IMG/VR virus record: IMGVR_UViG_3300049856_000265
Span: 21,555 to 85,554 of that record
Source of the DNA: a virus
DNA: 64,000 bases
Strand: one strand, 5' to 3'
Under the pieces are notes generated by a model that did not search any database, was not told the DNA's origin, and saw only the letters and a list, made by a program, of their open reading frames with translations. The position numbers and the translations under genes are program-made. Below, piece by piece: positions 16,749 to 25,659 of the stretch (the first letter of the stretch is position 1; each line of letters begins with the position of its first letter).

Positions 16749-17828
16749 ATGGATTACCAACTCGCAGTATTCGTGGGTCGTCTGCAACCCTGTCATATCA
16801 GTCATTTAGAAGCTATCCGTCAAGGATTAGCAATTGCTGATAAACTTCTTATCATTATCGGATCTTCTAACGCTGCTCCCAATATTAAAAATCCCTTCAG
16901 CTACGATCAGCGCAAAGCCATGATCTTGGCTGCACTCGACGAATCGGAACAAAAACGAGTAACTTTTGAAGGTGTGCGGGACTACTATTATAATGAGAAC
17001 AATTGGGTAACAGAAGTTCAGAATGCCGTAGCGCAACATTCTAAACCCATGGATCAAATCGTAATGTTAAAACATTATAAGGATTCAAGTTCTTATTATC
17101 TTAATCTTTTCCCTCAATGGGATGCTCACCTAATCCAAAACACTAAGGTCATGAATGCCACAGACATTCGTAAATCGTTGTTTGATCCAGATAATCTTAA
17201 AGAAGTTACAGAATGGCGTGATAAAGGGATTGATAATTCAGCCTATAAAGGTAATTTTCTAGATCGTACTAAAAAAATGCCATTAAATATAGAGCATTGG
17301 CTTATGCACAACTTTATAGGCACAGAAGCTCATTATGCTCTTATTAAAGAATATCAGTTTATAAAGGCGTATAAAGCATTATGGGCTAATTCCCCCTTTC
17401 CTCCTACTTTCGTGACGGCAGATGCTGTAGTTATTAAAAGCGGGCATATTTTGCTAATTCGTCGTAAGTTCGAACCTGGCAAGGGACTTTATGCTTTGCC
17501 TGGAGGTTTCATTAAACAAACTGAATCCATTGAACAGGCGGCTATTCGTGAGCTTAAGGAAGAAACTAGGATTGACATTCCAAAGCCTATATTGCATACT
17601 TGTATTAAGGATATGAAAGTATTTGATCATCCAGAACGAAGTTTAAGAGGCAGGACCGTAACTCATGCTTACTTGATCAATCTTGGACAAGGTGAGCTTC
17701 CTGCTATTAAAGCATCGGATGACGCCCTGGGTGCCCAATGGGTCCCAATCCTTAGTTTGGGTAAGCTTGAATCTGAATTCTTTGAAGATCATTTTTCAAT
17801 GATACATTATTTTGTAAGTAGGAGTTAA
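16749..17828 (+). CDS. nadM: Bifunctional NMN adenylyltransferase / Nudix hydrolase
   Basis: 359 residues. Residues 1-175 are a nucleotidyltransferase with GRLQPCHISH (10-19), joining NMN and ATP to form NAD+. Residues 220-359 are a Nudix domain with its box at 252-274 (GGFIKQTESIEQAAIRELKE and following ET), of the ADP-ribose pyrophosphatase type. It lies two genes before the macro-domain gene and four before NAMPT, so the set can run nicotinamide to NMN to NAD+. Good ribosome site (TAGGAG). Confidence 0.9.
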   Translation: MDYQLAVFVGRLQPCHISHLEAIRQGLAIADKLLIIIGSSNAAPNIKNPFSYDQRKAMILAALDESEQKRVTFEGVRDYYYNENNWVTEVQNAVAQHSKPMDQIVMLKHYKDSSSYYLNLFPQWDAHLIQNTKVMNATDIRKSLFDPDNLKEVTEWRDKGIDNSAYKGNFLDRTKKMPLNIEHWLMHNFIGTEAHYALIKEYQFIKAYKALWANSPFPPTFVTADAVVIKSGHILLIRRKFEPGKGLYALPGGFIKQTESIEQAAIRELKEETRIDIPKPILHTCIKDMKVFDHPERSLRGRTVTHAYLINLGQGELPAIKASDDALGAQWVPILSLGKLESEFFEDHFSMIHYFVSRS

Positions 17829-17829
17829 T

Positions 17830-18141
17830 ATGCCATGCTATGATGGAAGAACTGATCAAGATTATGAAAATGAAAAGTTAAAGGATGCTCTTAAAGAATT
17901 AGGTAATGATTTGAATGATGTTACTATGATGCTTTGTTTAAGTCTTGCAGCAATTCAAGAGAAAGTGCCTCAACTTTATGAGGAATTAGTCTGCGCTACT
18001 CCTAAAATGTATAATTGGCATAATGAGCATAAAAAACTAGATGAAAAGCGTAAAGCCGAAGCGGAAGCCGTGTTGCATGAGATTAAAAAAACAGAAGAGA
18101 CTTTAAAAAGGCTTAAAGCTGTTTACGATAGGAAGAAGTAG
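17830..18141 (+). CDS. Hypothetical MPCYDGR-type coiled-coil protein
   Basis: 103 residues. It opens with MPCYDGR, a start seen in a widespread but unnamed family of small phage proteins. The second half is a charged coiled coil. It is tightly packed between nadM and the macro-domain gene with its own GGAG site. Function unknown. Confidence 0.65.
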   Translation: MPCYDGRTDQDYENEKLKDALKELGNDLNDVTMMLCLSLAAIQEKVPQLYEELVCATPKMYNWHNEHKKLDEKRKAEAEAVLHEIKKTEETLKRLKAVYDRKK

Positions 18142-18142
18142 T

Positions 18143-18610
18143 ATGCTTAAATATGAAAAGATCTCCTTATTTGATGCGCCTAAAAATAGCCTAATCGTCC
18201 ATGCCGTTAATGCAGGAGGTAGATGGGGTTCAGGAATTGCTAAGGAGTTTAAAAAGCGTTATCCTAAAGCTGAGACCTATTATATGGCTAGATGTGCTTT
18301 TGGAAGTACTCTTGCTAGATTTGGATGTCACCATGTTGGGGAAGAACACCTCGTGGGATGGCTTGGCACTTCAGCAGGTTACGGGCATACTAAATCCCCA
18401 GAAGATGAAATCTTAATTTATACGACTTTAGCTATTCAAGAAATGCTAATTAGTATATCTAAAGAAGATCAAAACCTTCCACGTACTGTTTATTCTAATA
18501 AGTTCAATTCAGGACTTTTTGAAGTACCCTGGGAAAAGACGGAAAAGATCCTTAAAACTATTTTAAAACTCAATCCACATATTGAGTGGATTGTTTGTGA
18601 CCCGACATGA
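18143..18610 (+). CDS. Macro-domain ADP-ribose-binding protein
   Basis: 155 residues. The ligand loops are visible: IVHAVNAGGRWGSGIAKEF near residue 20-38 and FNSGLFEVPW near 118-127. This matches macro domains that bind ADP-ribose or dephosphorylate ADP-ribose-1''-phosphate. Being inside the NAD operon it may recycle ADP-ribose products; with the RNA ligase elsewhere it could also serve RNA repair. It overlaps the HNH gene by 4 nt. Confidence 0.8.
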   Translation: MLKYEKISLFDAPKNSLIVHAVNAGGRWGSGIAKEFKKRYPKAETYYMARCAFGSTLARFGCHHVGEEHLVGWLGTSAGYGHTKSPEDEILIYTTLAIQEMLISISKEDQNLPRTVYSNKFNSGLFEVPWEKTEKILKTILKLNPHIEWIVCDPT

Positions 18611-19170
18611 AAAGGCTTGAACGTCATATTAAAAATACAAGATGGACTCCTGTTAGTTTTGTAAGAAAAGATAAATACGATACTTATTGGCTAATGCGAT
18701 GCGAATGTGGTAAAGAAAAGATAGTTTTATATAAAAATTATAAACAAGGTAGATCTTTAAGTTGTGGTTGCTATAATAAAGAAGTAGTAACTGATCGTAA
18801 ATCTACACAGCAAAAGCCGTTTGGAGAAAGTGCATTAAATCACTTATTCTTAGTTTATAAAAAAGGAGCTAAAGAACGTAATCTTTCTTTTGAGTTAACT
18901 AAAGAGGAATTTAAGAAATTAACATCAGATATTTGCCATTTTTGTGGAGTAGAACCTAGACAATTAACAGGCAGAACTAAGTATACTCAAATTAATGGAG
19001 ATTATACTTATAATGGAATTGATAGATTAGATAATAAAGAAGGTTATACTATAGGTAATTGTGTAACTTGTTGTAAAAGATGTAATTATGCCAAGCACAG
19101 CAGTACTCAAGAAGAGTTTGAAACTTGGATTAAAAGACTTGTAGATTTTCAATTGAGAAAATCGAAATAA
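18607..19170 (+). CDS. HNH homing endonuclease inside the NAD operon
   Basis: 187 residues. An N-terminal zinc-ribbon-like part (CECGK ... LSCGCYN) precedes an HNH core (CHFCG ... NGIDRLDNKEGYTIGN ... CKRCNYAK). Codons are more A/T-rich than in the flanking genes. It separates the macro-domain gene from NAMPT and looks like an insertion into a pre-existing operon. Confidence 0.8.
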   Translation: MKRLERHIKNTRWTPVSFVRKDKYDTYWLMRCECGKEKIVLYKNYKQGRSLSCGCYNKEVVTDRKSTQQKPFGESALNHLFLVYKKGAKERNLSFELTKEEFKKLTSDICHFCGVEPRQLTGRTKYTQINGDYTYNGIDRLDNKEGYTIGNCVTCCKRCNYAKHSSTQEEFETWIKRLVDFQLRKSK

Positions 19171-19186
19171 CGTAAGGAGTTTTATA

Positions 19187-20563
19187 ATGAATAGTTTTCT
19201 TAATAATTTAATACTTGATGTAGATTCTTATAAGTCGAGCCACTTCCTGCAGTACCCGCCGAATACTACTAAAGTCTTTTCGTATATCGAATCCCGTGGC
19301 GGTAAGTATGCCCAAACCGTTATGTTTGGACTTCAGCCTTTGCTTAAAAAGTTAGAGGTCGGCGTAACTAAAGAAAACGTCGAAGAAGCTAAGACTTTCT
19401 TTGAAGCACATGGCGAACCTTTCAACTACGATGGCTGGATGTATATTGTAAATGAACTTAAGGGTAAGCTTCCTATTAAGATCAAGGCAGCTCCTGAAGG
19501 TAGCGTAATCCCAACAGGCAATGCTTTGGTAACAGTTGAGAATACTGATCCTAAATGCTATTGGTTAACTTCCTGGCTTGAAACTCAATTGCTTAGAGTT
19601 TGGTATCCCATTACAGTTGCTACCCAATCTTATACTATTAAGAAGATCATCAAAAGCTACCTAGAAGCTACTTCAGATGATCCTGCAGCTGAGCTTCCTT
19701 TTAAGCTTCATGACTTTGGATCGCGTGGCGTATCCAGTGAAGAATCAGCAGCCCTTGGTGGCGCGGCACACCTTGTAAACTTCATGGGTTCTGATACAGT
19801 TGCTGGAGTAGTTCTGGCTAATCGAGTTTATAAATCTCCCATGTCTGGATTCTCTATTCCAGCTTCTGAGCACAGTTCTATTACCTCCTGGGGACGTGAT
19901 GGAGAGCTGGCAGCCTATCGCAATATGCTGAAGCAGTTCGCTAAGCCTGGAGCCCTTGTAGCCTGCGTATCGGATAGTTATGATCTTTATAATGCCGTTG
20001 AAAACCTGTGGGGCGGTGAACTTAAAAAAGACATCGAAGAATCAGGAGCTATCCTTATCGTGCGACCTGACAGCGGTAATCCAGTAGAAGTAGTTCTTAA
20101 GACTACTCAGCTTTTGGATAGCCGTTTTGGCAGTACCTACAATACCAAAGGCTTTAAAGTTCTTAATCATGTTAGAGTTATCCAAGGTGACGGGATCAAT
20201 GAAGAATCGATTCGCCAGATCCTTGAGGTTTTGAAAGCTAATGGCTATTCTGCAACCAATATCGCTTTCGGTATGGGCGGTGCGTTGCTTCAGCAAGTAA
20301 ATCGGGATACTCAGAAGTTTGCCATGAAGTGTAGTCATGCCGTAATCAATGGTAAGTCAGTTGAAGTGTACAAAGATCCTGTTACAGACCATGGTAAGAA
20401 GTCTAAGAAAGGCATGCTTGATCTAGTCTATCGTATGAATAAGTTTGAAACTATTCAAGGCGATAATGCTTGGGGTTCAGTACTTAAAGTAGTATTCCAA
20501 GATGGTAAAGTTACTAAAGAATATACTTTAGATGAAATCAGGGCCTTGTCAAATAAGTTTTAG
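19187..20563 (+). CDS. nadV: Nicotinamide phosphoribosyltransferase
   Basis: 458 residues, close to the usual NAMPT length. Family landmarks read in order: DSYKSSHFLQYPP at the start, HDFGSRGVSSEESAALGG, PASEHSSITSWG with the catalytic His (about residue 225), VSDSYDLYNAV and IVRPDSGNP. It converts nicotinamide and PRPP to NMN, the substrate of NadM encoded upstream. Strong AAGGAG site. Together they match the NARP2 NAD+ reconstitution pathway that counters NAD-depleting defences. Confidence 0.93.
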   Translation: MNSFLNNLILDVDSYKSSHFLQYPPNTTKVFSYIESRGGKYAQTVMFGLQPLLKKLEVGVTKENVEEAKTFFEAHGEPFNYDGWMYIVNELKGKLPIKIKAAPEGSVIPTGNALVTVENTDPKCYWLTSWLETQLLRVWYPITVATQSYTIKKIIKSYLEATSDDPAAELPFKLHDFGSRGVSSEESAALGGAAHLVNFMGSDTVAGVVLANRVYKSPMSGFSIPASEHSSITSWGRDGELAAYRNMLKQFAKPGALVACVSDSYDLYNAVENLWGGELKKDIEESGAILIVRPDSGNPVEVVLKTTQLLDSRFGSTYNTKGFKVLNHVRVIQGDGINEESIRQILEVLKANGYSATNIAFGMGGALLQQVNRDTQKFAMKCSHAVINGKSVEVYKDPVTDHGKKSKKGMLDLVYRMNKFETIQGDNAWGSVLKVVFQDGKVTKEYTLDEIRALSNKF

Positions 20564-20574
20564 TATGCTAATCT
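20546..20574 (+). promoter_or_regulatory. Leaderless-type promoter for the phosphatase
   Basis: TTGTCA (20546-20551), 17 bp, TAATCT (20569-20574), then exactly 6 nt to ATG 20581. It overlaps the end of nadV. Confidence 0.7.
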
Positions 20575-20580
20575 AAGAGC

Positions 20581-21363
20581 ATGGAACCTAAATGGTTTGT
20601 TCTTGGAGATGTTCATGGAAAGTACGATAACTTGATGAAGCTTATTAAGCTGATTCGAGATGATGGTGGTTTAGACTTCAAGAATGGTGATATGCTAGTC
20701 CAACTTGGAGATCGTTGTGATCGTGGCCCTGATTCTTTCCGAGTTAATAACTTTTTCTATAAGCTTGAAAAGCGCTATCCTAGCCAAGTGATATGTTTAA
20801 AGGGCAATCATGAAGATATGATGCTTAAGGCTGCACTTAACATTGATAATTATGGATTTATGCTTAATGGCGGCGGCGCTACGATGAAATCTTATAAGTG
20901 CTATAGCAACAATCCTCAAGTTCTTGGATACAAGCTTCAAGATTGTGGACATTTACTTTGGCATGACCGTCAACCTATCTTTTATGAAACTGATAAGTAT
21001 ATTTTTACTCATGCACCTATTCCTCTGCCAGAATATCGGCATAACCAGGCTTCTCGTGATAACTTTAGAGAGGATAATGAGACTTGCTTTTGGAGCTATG
21101 GCGGTGATAAGTTAGTTGATTGGGTTGATCCTGAACCCGTACCTGGTAAAATCGCGGTATCTGGCCATGTTCATGGAATGCATAAGCGTAAAACAGATAA
21201 CCAGTATATCGTCCCTGGAATCCGTCAAGTAGGTAGTAGTTTTTGCATCGATACTGGCAGCGGTTGCCACAAGGCAGGGTATCTTACAGCTTTAGAGCTT
21301 ACAACAATGACTCAGTATACTAGCAATGGAGAGGTCCTAATAGGAGAGTTTATAAATGAGTAA
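20581..21363 (+). CDS. Serine/threonine protein phosphatase-type metallophosphoesterase
   Basis: 260 residues of the lambda-phosphatase group. Motifs in order: GDVHGKYDNL (about 9-18), GDRCDRGPDS (about 43), KGNHEDM (about 77) and SGHVHGMHK (about 197). It likely removes phosphate from proteins or nucleotides. There is no Shine-Dalgarno site; the promoter predicts a leaderless message. It overlaps the next gene by 8 nt. Confidence 0.85.
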   Translation: MEPKWFVLGDVHGKYDNLMKLIKLIRDDGGLDFKNGDMLVQLGDRCDRGPDSFRVNNFFYKLEKRYPSQVICLKGNHEDMMLKAALNIDNYGFMLNGGGATMKSYKCYSNNPQVLGYKLQDCGHLLWHDRQPIFYETDKYIFTHAPIPLPEYRHNQASRDNFREDNETCFWSYGGDKLVDWVDPEPVPGKIAVSGHVHGMHKRKTDNQYIVPGIRQVGSSFCIDTGSGCHKAGYLTALELTTMTQYTSNGEVLIGEFINE

Positions 21364-21712
21364 CAAAGTTGACTATAATACACCTGCCCATAAAGGGCAT
21401 TGGATTAGTGGATCCTTTTCTAATCCAGCTACTCCTGATGAGATTGCTCAAGCTGTAAAAGATGGTATGATCCCAATGAGCGAACTTAAGGACGGCCAAT
21501 GGTATGCTGGGCATTGCAGGAATGCTAGCAAGGCTCAATGGAAAGCCGAGGCTAAAGAGTTTAGCTATTGGCGTTATAAGTTTGGTAACTACTTTCTGGA
21601 TACGGCTAATCATATCGAAGAAGATAACGGATTTGATTGTTTTATCCCTGTAGCAGAAACTACACCTGAAACTAAGCATTTGGAGGCTAAAGATGAATCA
21701 GATAAAGGTTGA
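21356..21712 (+). CDS. Conserved-looking phage hypothetical protein
   Basis: 118 residues. A Trp/aromatic-rich body (WYAGHCRNASKAQW ... FSYWRYKFGNYF ... EEDNGFDCFIPV) recalls an unnamed family common in large phages. Overlaps with both the phosphatase and thyX suggest co-translation. No function known. Confidence 0.65.
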   Translation: MSNKVDYNTPAHKGHWISGSFSNPATPDEIAQAVKDGMIPMSELKDGQWYAGHCRNASKAQWKAEAKEFSYWRYKFGNYFLDTANHIEEDNGFDCFIPVAETTPETKHLEAKDESDKG

Positions 21713-22385
21713 ACTTCAAGAATGGATGGGTTCAGATCGGCAAATTGCGGAAGCCGCTTGGACTAGTAGCCTCACCTTAGAATCCAAAGATACGAGGACT
21801 CAAGAAGACATAGCCCGAGTAGTTCAAATGCTAATAAAAGACAAACATGCTAGCCCTATTGAGGCTGTTGTCTTTAGATTTTGGATTAAAATGCCTATAT
21901 CAACGGATCGTCAGCATATGACTCACCGTATTGCTAGTCATAATGGTATGTCTGGACGTTATAGGACTATGCCTGCCGAGTTTCAAGTAGTTCCAGATGA
22001 CGTTAAAGATATTATTAATAAATTCCCAGCAAACTCCTTATGTAATTGGGTAGACGAGTATCAAGCTATTTGCAGATCTTCTAATGATTGGTATCAAAAT
22101 GTAGCGGCGGCGGCTAGGCCGTTAATTAGTACAGAACATATTACTAATACTGAATTTAAACGACTTCGTGAGTTCTTTCGTGGCGTACTACCTCAGAATA
22201 ATATTACAGAGCGCACTACAATTATGAATCTTCGTAGCTTTGCTAATTATCAAAAGCTTCGTAATTCAGAACATGCCCAACCTGAAATTAAGCAAGTAGC
22301 TGAACTTATGCTTAAAGCCGTAATAGAAGCTAATGTTTGTCCAGTTGCTATTGCAGCTTTGCAAACTAATGGCTGGAATATCTAA
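21693..22385 (+). CDS. thyX: Flavin-dependent thymidylate synthase
   Basis: 230 residues. The ThyX signature region is present as THRIASHNGMSGRYR, a variant of RHRxxSxNxxSxR in which the first Arg is Thr. Upstream FRFWIKMPISTDRQ provides further flavin-site residues. It makes dTMP from dUMP using folate and FAD. It overlaps the previous gene by 20 nt. Confidence 0.88.
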   Translation: MNQIKVELQEWMGSDRQIAEAAWTSSLTLESKDTRTQEDIARVVQMLIKDKHASPIEAVVFRFWIKMPISTDRQHMTHRIASHNGMSGRYRTMPAEFQVVPDDVKDIINKFPANSLCNWVDEYQAICRSSNDWYQNVAAAARPLISTEHITNTEFKRLREFFRGVLPQNNITERTTIMNLRSFANYQKLRNSEHAQPEIKQVAELMLKAVIEANVCPVAIAALQTNGWNI

Positions 22386-22393
22386 CTTTAGTA

Positions 22394-22400
22394 ACAAATA
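22394..22400 (+). repeat. AACAAATA element, copy 4
   Basis: ACAAATA preceded by A, about 40 nt before ATG 22437, in the gap after thyX. Confidence 0.5.
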
Positions 22401-22436
22401 TTAATAGTAAACGAATAGCTTTTAAGAAGGAATAAA

Positions 22437-22658
22437 ATGGCAGCAATAACAGATAGACTTAAGACAGCACTTTTACATGCTTTTGGGCTTCCTGAAACAT
22501 CACTTGAGCTAATCAATGTGATTAATGAGCAAAATCAACAAATTACACAACTTACAACGAAATTTGACGATTTACTTGTTAAGTTAGATTCCGATGCTGG
22601 AGTTAGTGATACTGACTATCTTGCTTCACTTGAAGTTTCAGAAGATTGGGATTCATAA
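22437..22658 (+). CDS. Small helical hypothetical protein
   Basis: 73 residues: a coiled-coil centre (NEQNQQITQLTTKFDDLLVKL) and an acidic tail. AAGGAATAAA leader. First of three genes ending at the 23.45 kb terminator. Confidence 0.65.
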   Translation: MAAITDRLKTALLHAFGLPETSLELINVINEQNQQITQLTTKFDDLLVKLDSDAGVSDTDYLASLEVSEDWDS

Positions 22659-22662
22659 TAAA

Positions 22663-22926
22663 ATGCCGAATACGCCACTTTCTCAATTAAATTATAGACC
22701 TGGACATCATTCAGAAGAAGCTGAGCTTTTGCATCACGAGCTACGAGTTTCTATTAACTCAATATCGGATGTACTAGAGACTAAAGTATCAAAAGAACAG
22801 TTTCTAGCTATAGTAGATAGCTTTACACAGAAAATAGAAACTTTAGACGCAGATAATAAAGTACTATTAAACATCATTAGTCAACAAATTCAGTCACTTA
22901 GTGATCGAATTACAAACTTAGAATAA
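22663..22926 (+). CDS. Small helical hypothetical protein
   Basis: 87 residues from ATG 22663; the frame opens at 22594 but that part lies inside the previous gene. Predicted coiled coil (LEHELRVSINSI-like through SDRITNLE). It begins 4 nt after the previous stop. Confidence 0.6.
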   Translation: MPNTPLSQLNYRPGHHSEEAELLHHELRVSINSISDVLETKVSKEQFLAIVDSFTQKIETLDADNKVLLNIISQQIQSLSDRITNLE

Positions 22927-22944
22927 TTAAAAAGGAATAAAATA

Positions 22945-23421
22945 ATGACAACTGTAACTAAACTAACCGGCCTTGCCTCACAATCTTACTCTGAAACAGA
23001 CGGAACAGCACTTGTTCAAACTTCTACAATGTCGGATGCTGTAGAGCAAGCATCATTGACTTTGGCCATGGCCACTGCTGGCGTTAATAAAGGAACTACA
23101 GAACTAGAGCTAGTAAATGCTGCTGGAGTTACCGTTGCTACTATTAAAGGTAAATACGAAACAAACCTTACTGTTAACTTGACTGCAACAGAAGGCGCTT
23201 CTGCTAATAACGGTTCTACTTCTCAAGCTATTACTTGGAATGTAGGTTTGGACGCTTTTGGCCCAGGCTCAAAGATTAAAGCAACTTTCTCAGGTAAGAT
23301 TGCAAAAGAAACTGTTACAGGTTCTGGATATGCAAGTACTATTAGCGGTAGTGGACATACGGTCATTACCTATCCTTTTAAAGCTGTTTCTGTTGAAGTT
23401 ATTGAAGGTTCTGACGGTTAA
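22945..23421 (+). CDS. Probable beta-rich virion or decoration protein
   Basis: 158 residues, Thr/Ser/Ala/Gly-rich with alternating hydrophobics, few charges and no Cys: the profile of a beta-sandwich surface or decoration protein. It has a strong AAGGAATAAA leader and ends just before a strong terminator, which suits a highly expressed product. No family recognised. Confidence 0.55.
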   Translation: MTTVTKLTGLASQSYSETDGTALVQTSTMSDAVEQASLTLAMATAGVNKGTTELELVNAAGVTVATIKGKYETNLTVNLTATEGASANNGSTSQAITWNVGLDAFGPGSKIKATFSGKIAKETVTGSGYASTISGSGHTVITYPFKAVSVEVIEGSDG

Positions 23422-23452
23422 GTTCTAACCTTTAGCTAAGTTTAAAGCTAGT

Positions 23453-23489
23453 CCTCGGTAGGTTCTTCGGGATCTATCGAGGTTTTTTT
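23453..23489 (+). terminator. Rho-independent terminator abutting the GT9 start codon
   Basis: CCTCGGTAGGTTC, a TTCG tetraloop and GGATCTATCGAGG form a long stem with one or two mismatches or G-U pairs, followed by seven T and then immediately ATG 23490. The GAGG at the stem foot could serve as the ribosome site of the next gene, so read-through and translation compete. Confidence 0.85.
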
Positions 23490-24419
23490 ATGTCTAATAA
23501 AAATGTAGTTATATTTATAGAAGGCGGTTTAGGCGATCAGGTTGATTCTGAGCCGGTAGTGCGCAAACTAAAGGTGCTATATCCAAACAGTAAAGTAATA
23601 TTAATTACACAACATTCTGAAGTCTTTGATCACCTAGGTTTAGATATCTACAAACCCGGTCAGTTTATAGTGCCTGACGACGCTTTTATAATCAATACCC
23701 TAAAGCCTATAAATCACGTTTCTAAAAACTACATGGTACATAAGCTATGTCATGGCGTAGACTATGCTAGTTTACAATGTTTAAAAGGTACTTTAACTGC
23801 TAAAGAGAAAGAAATAACCCTTAGCTTTGAGCCTAAGCACCTAGCTCATGTTGAAAAGCTATGTGGAGATACGAGTAAGCTAGTAGTTCTCCATCCTGGT
23901 CTTGGATGGGCTTCCAAAACCTTCCCAGACGACGTATGGGACTCTTGGATTGACTTTCTTCTGGCTAACGGCTATAAGGTGGCCCTAATAGGTAAACGTG
24001 TTAACGAGGCGCAGGGAGCGTTAAAACTAAAACCACGAACTCATCCAAACTTTGTAGATTTAATAGATAAACTTAGCCTTAAAGAAACATTCGCATTGCT
24101 GTCTAAAGCCCCTATTCTTATATCCAATGATTCGTCTCCTATTCATATTGCAGGAGCTTTTGACAACTATATAGGCGTTATAGCTACTTGCAAGCATCCA
24201 GAATTAATACTACCTTATAGGGGCGGTTTTGGTAATGTCTGGCATAAAGCAAAATCTCTTGAAAAGGCTAGGATGTATGATGAATATAATCATCTACCTT
24301 CAAAAGAACTATCTCTAATCTATTACCTTCCCGATGGCATAACTAGCATTCGTCCGTATCTACCGTCTCCTTTGGACATCTTATGCTATGTTCAATCTAT
24401 ATTAGTTGACAAGACTTAA
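23490..24419 (+). CDS. Glycosyltransferase family 9 (heptosyltransferase-like)
   Basis: 309 residues. N-terminal domain with EGGLGDQVDSEPVVRKLK, and a C-terminal nucleotide-sugar domain with VVLHPGLGWASKTFP and LISNDSSPIHIAGAF. These are hallmarks of ADP-heptose:LPS transferases. A phage copy may alter host surface sugar to block superinfection, or glycosylate a phage protein. It starts on a terminator's T run. Confidence 0.8.
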   Translation: MSNKNVVIFIEGGLGDQVDSEPVVRKLKVLYPNSKVILITQHSEVFDHLGLDIYKPGQFIVPDDAFIINTLKPINHVSKNYMVHKLCHGVDYASLQCLKGTLTAKEKEITLSFEPKHLAHVEKLCGDTSKLVVLHPGLGWASKTFPDDVWDSWIDFLLANGYKVALIGKRVNEAQGALKLKPRTHPNFVDLIDKLSLKETFALLSKAPILISNDSSPIHIAGAFDNYIGVIATCKHPELILPYRGGFGNVWHKAKSLEKARMYDEYNHLPSKELSLIYYLPDGITSIRPYLPSPLDILCYVQSILVDKT

Positions 24420-24451
24420 GTTACTTAGTCTCTACTCCCACCACAAAGTAC

Positions 24452-24480
24452 TTGCAAATTGAGTAACTTTATAGTAAGCT
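24452..24480 (+). promoter_or_regulatory. Leaderless-type promoter with spacer operator, for the nuclease gene
   Basis: TTGCAA (24452-24457), 17 bp containing TTGAGTAACTTT (24459-24470), TAAGCT (24475-24480), then 6 nt to ATG 24487. An inverted partner AAGTTACTTAG lies at 24418-24428. Confidence 0.7.
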
Positions 24481-24486
24481 GAGGGT

Positions 24487-25659
24487 ATGAGTAAACCTAA
24501 CCGACTTTCCCATTCGGCATGCAATAAGTTTCAGCAATGCCCTAAAGCTTACCAATATCATTACATCGATAAGTTGCGTTCAACGGTAACTTCGTCAGCG
24601 CTCATTTTCGGTTCAGCAATTGACTTGGCCCTCGGAGCCATGCTTGAAGATCATAAAAACAATAATCTAGACATCCTAGGCCAAGCTTATGAAAGCGTAT
24701 TCGTGCGCAATTGGCGGCGCGGCAAAGTAAACAACGTTGAAGTAGATCTATTTGATAATCCAGATATTGTTTATGCTGCCGCCGATCTTGATATTAAGCT
24801 TTTTAATCAGAAGGATTGGATGCAGATCTTGTCAGCTGGTCAGAACATCTATCTAGGTATTAATGCTTTTAAAGGAATTACTCCTGAAGCCATTATGGCC
24901 ACTTATGATCTAGTGCTGGCTGAAAAGGAAGCTAAAGGCTGGGATAACTTGCCAGTAAATGCTAGGAAGTTCTATAACTATGTCAATTGGCTTTGCTTAA
25001 CCAAGAAAGGCATCTTGATGCTTGAGGCTTACCGTACTGAAGTCTTGCCTAAAATCAAGAAAGTACTAGCTATCCAAAAAGAAATCAATATTAGTAACGA
25101 TTCAGGTGATAGTATTATTGGCTATATTGATCTAGTTGCCGAGATGGATGACGGTAAGGTTTATGTTTTGGATAACAAGACGGCTGCTCGTGCCTACGAC
25201 TGGGATGCAGTTGAAAAGTCAACCCAGTTAGCTCTCTATGTACATGCGGTTGAAAATGAATATAATACTCGTCATGCCGGGTTTATCGTCCTAGGCAAAG
25301 CTATCGATAAAAACCTGGTTAAAACTTGTGCGTTTTGTAAAAAAGATCTTAGCGGTAGCCGAGTCAAGACTTGTGATGAGATGCTTCAGAATGGATTACC
25401 TAGTAAAATGTACCGATGCGGCGGCGAGATCCAAGAAGTAGCGCATCCTAAAGCTACGGTTCAGATCTTGCTTGGAACTATTCCAGATCAAGTAGATACT
25501 TTGGTTATGGAAAATATGATGGATATTAATGCTGCTATTAAAACTGAGGTATTCCCGCGTAATTTGAATGCTTGTGATAAACCTTTTCCCTGTCAGTTTA
25601 AATCGCTTTGCTGGAAGAATAGTATGCAAAACTTGGTCGATACGAAGGAGAAAGAATGA
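24487..25659 (+). CDS. PD-(D/E)XK nuclease, RecB/Cas4-like
   Basis: 390 residues. The start (LSHSACNKFQQCPKAYQYHY) is typical of RecB-family nucleases. The catalytic core is IIGYIDLVAEMDDGKVYVLD followed by NKT (about residues 218-240). Several Cys follow: a CxxC region (CAFCKKD, about 282) and a C-terminal CDKPFPCQFKSLCW that with the N-terminal Cys could bind an Fe-S cluster or zinc. Expected role: 5'-3' exonuclease in recombination with Erf. Leaderless promoter. Confidence 0.85.
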   Translation: MSKPNRLSHSACNKFQQCPKAYQYHYIDKLRSTVTSSALIFGSAIDLALGAMLEDHKNNNLDILGQAYESVFVRNWRRGKVNNVEVDLFDNPDIVYAAADLDIKLFNQKDWMQILSAGQNIYLGINAFKGITPEAIMATYDLVLAEKEAKGWDNLPVNARKFYNYVNWLCLTKKGILMLEAYRTEVLPKIKKVLAIQKEINISNDSGDSIIGYIDLVAEMDDGKVYVLDNKTAARAYDWDAVEKSTQLALYVHAVENEYNTRHAGFIVLGKAIDKNLVKTCAFCKKDLSGSRVKTCDEMLQNGLPSKMYRCGGEIQEVAHPKATVQILLGTIPDQVDTLVMENMMDINAAIKTEVFPRNLNACDKPFPCQFKSLCWKNSMQNLVDTKEKE

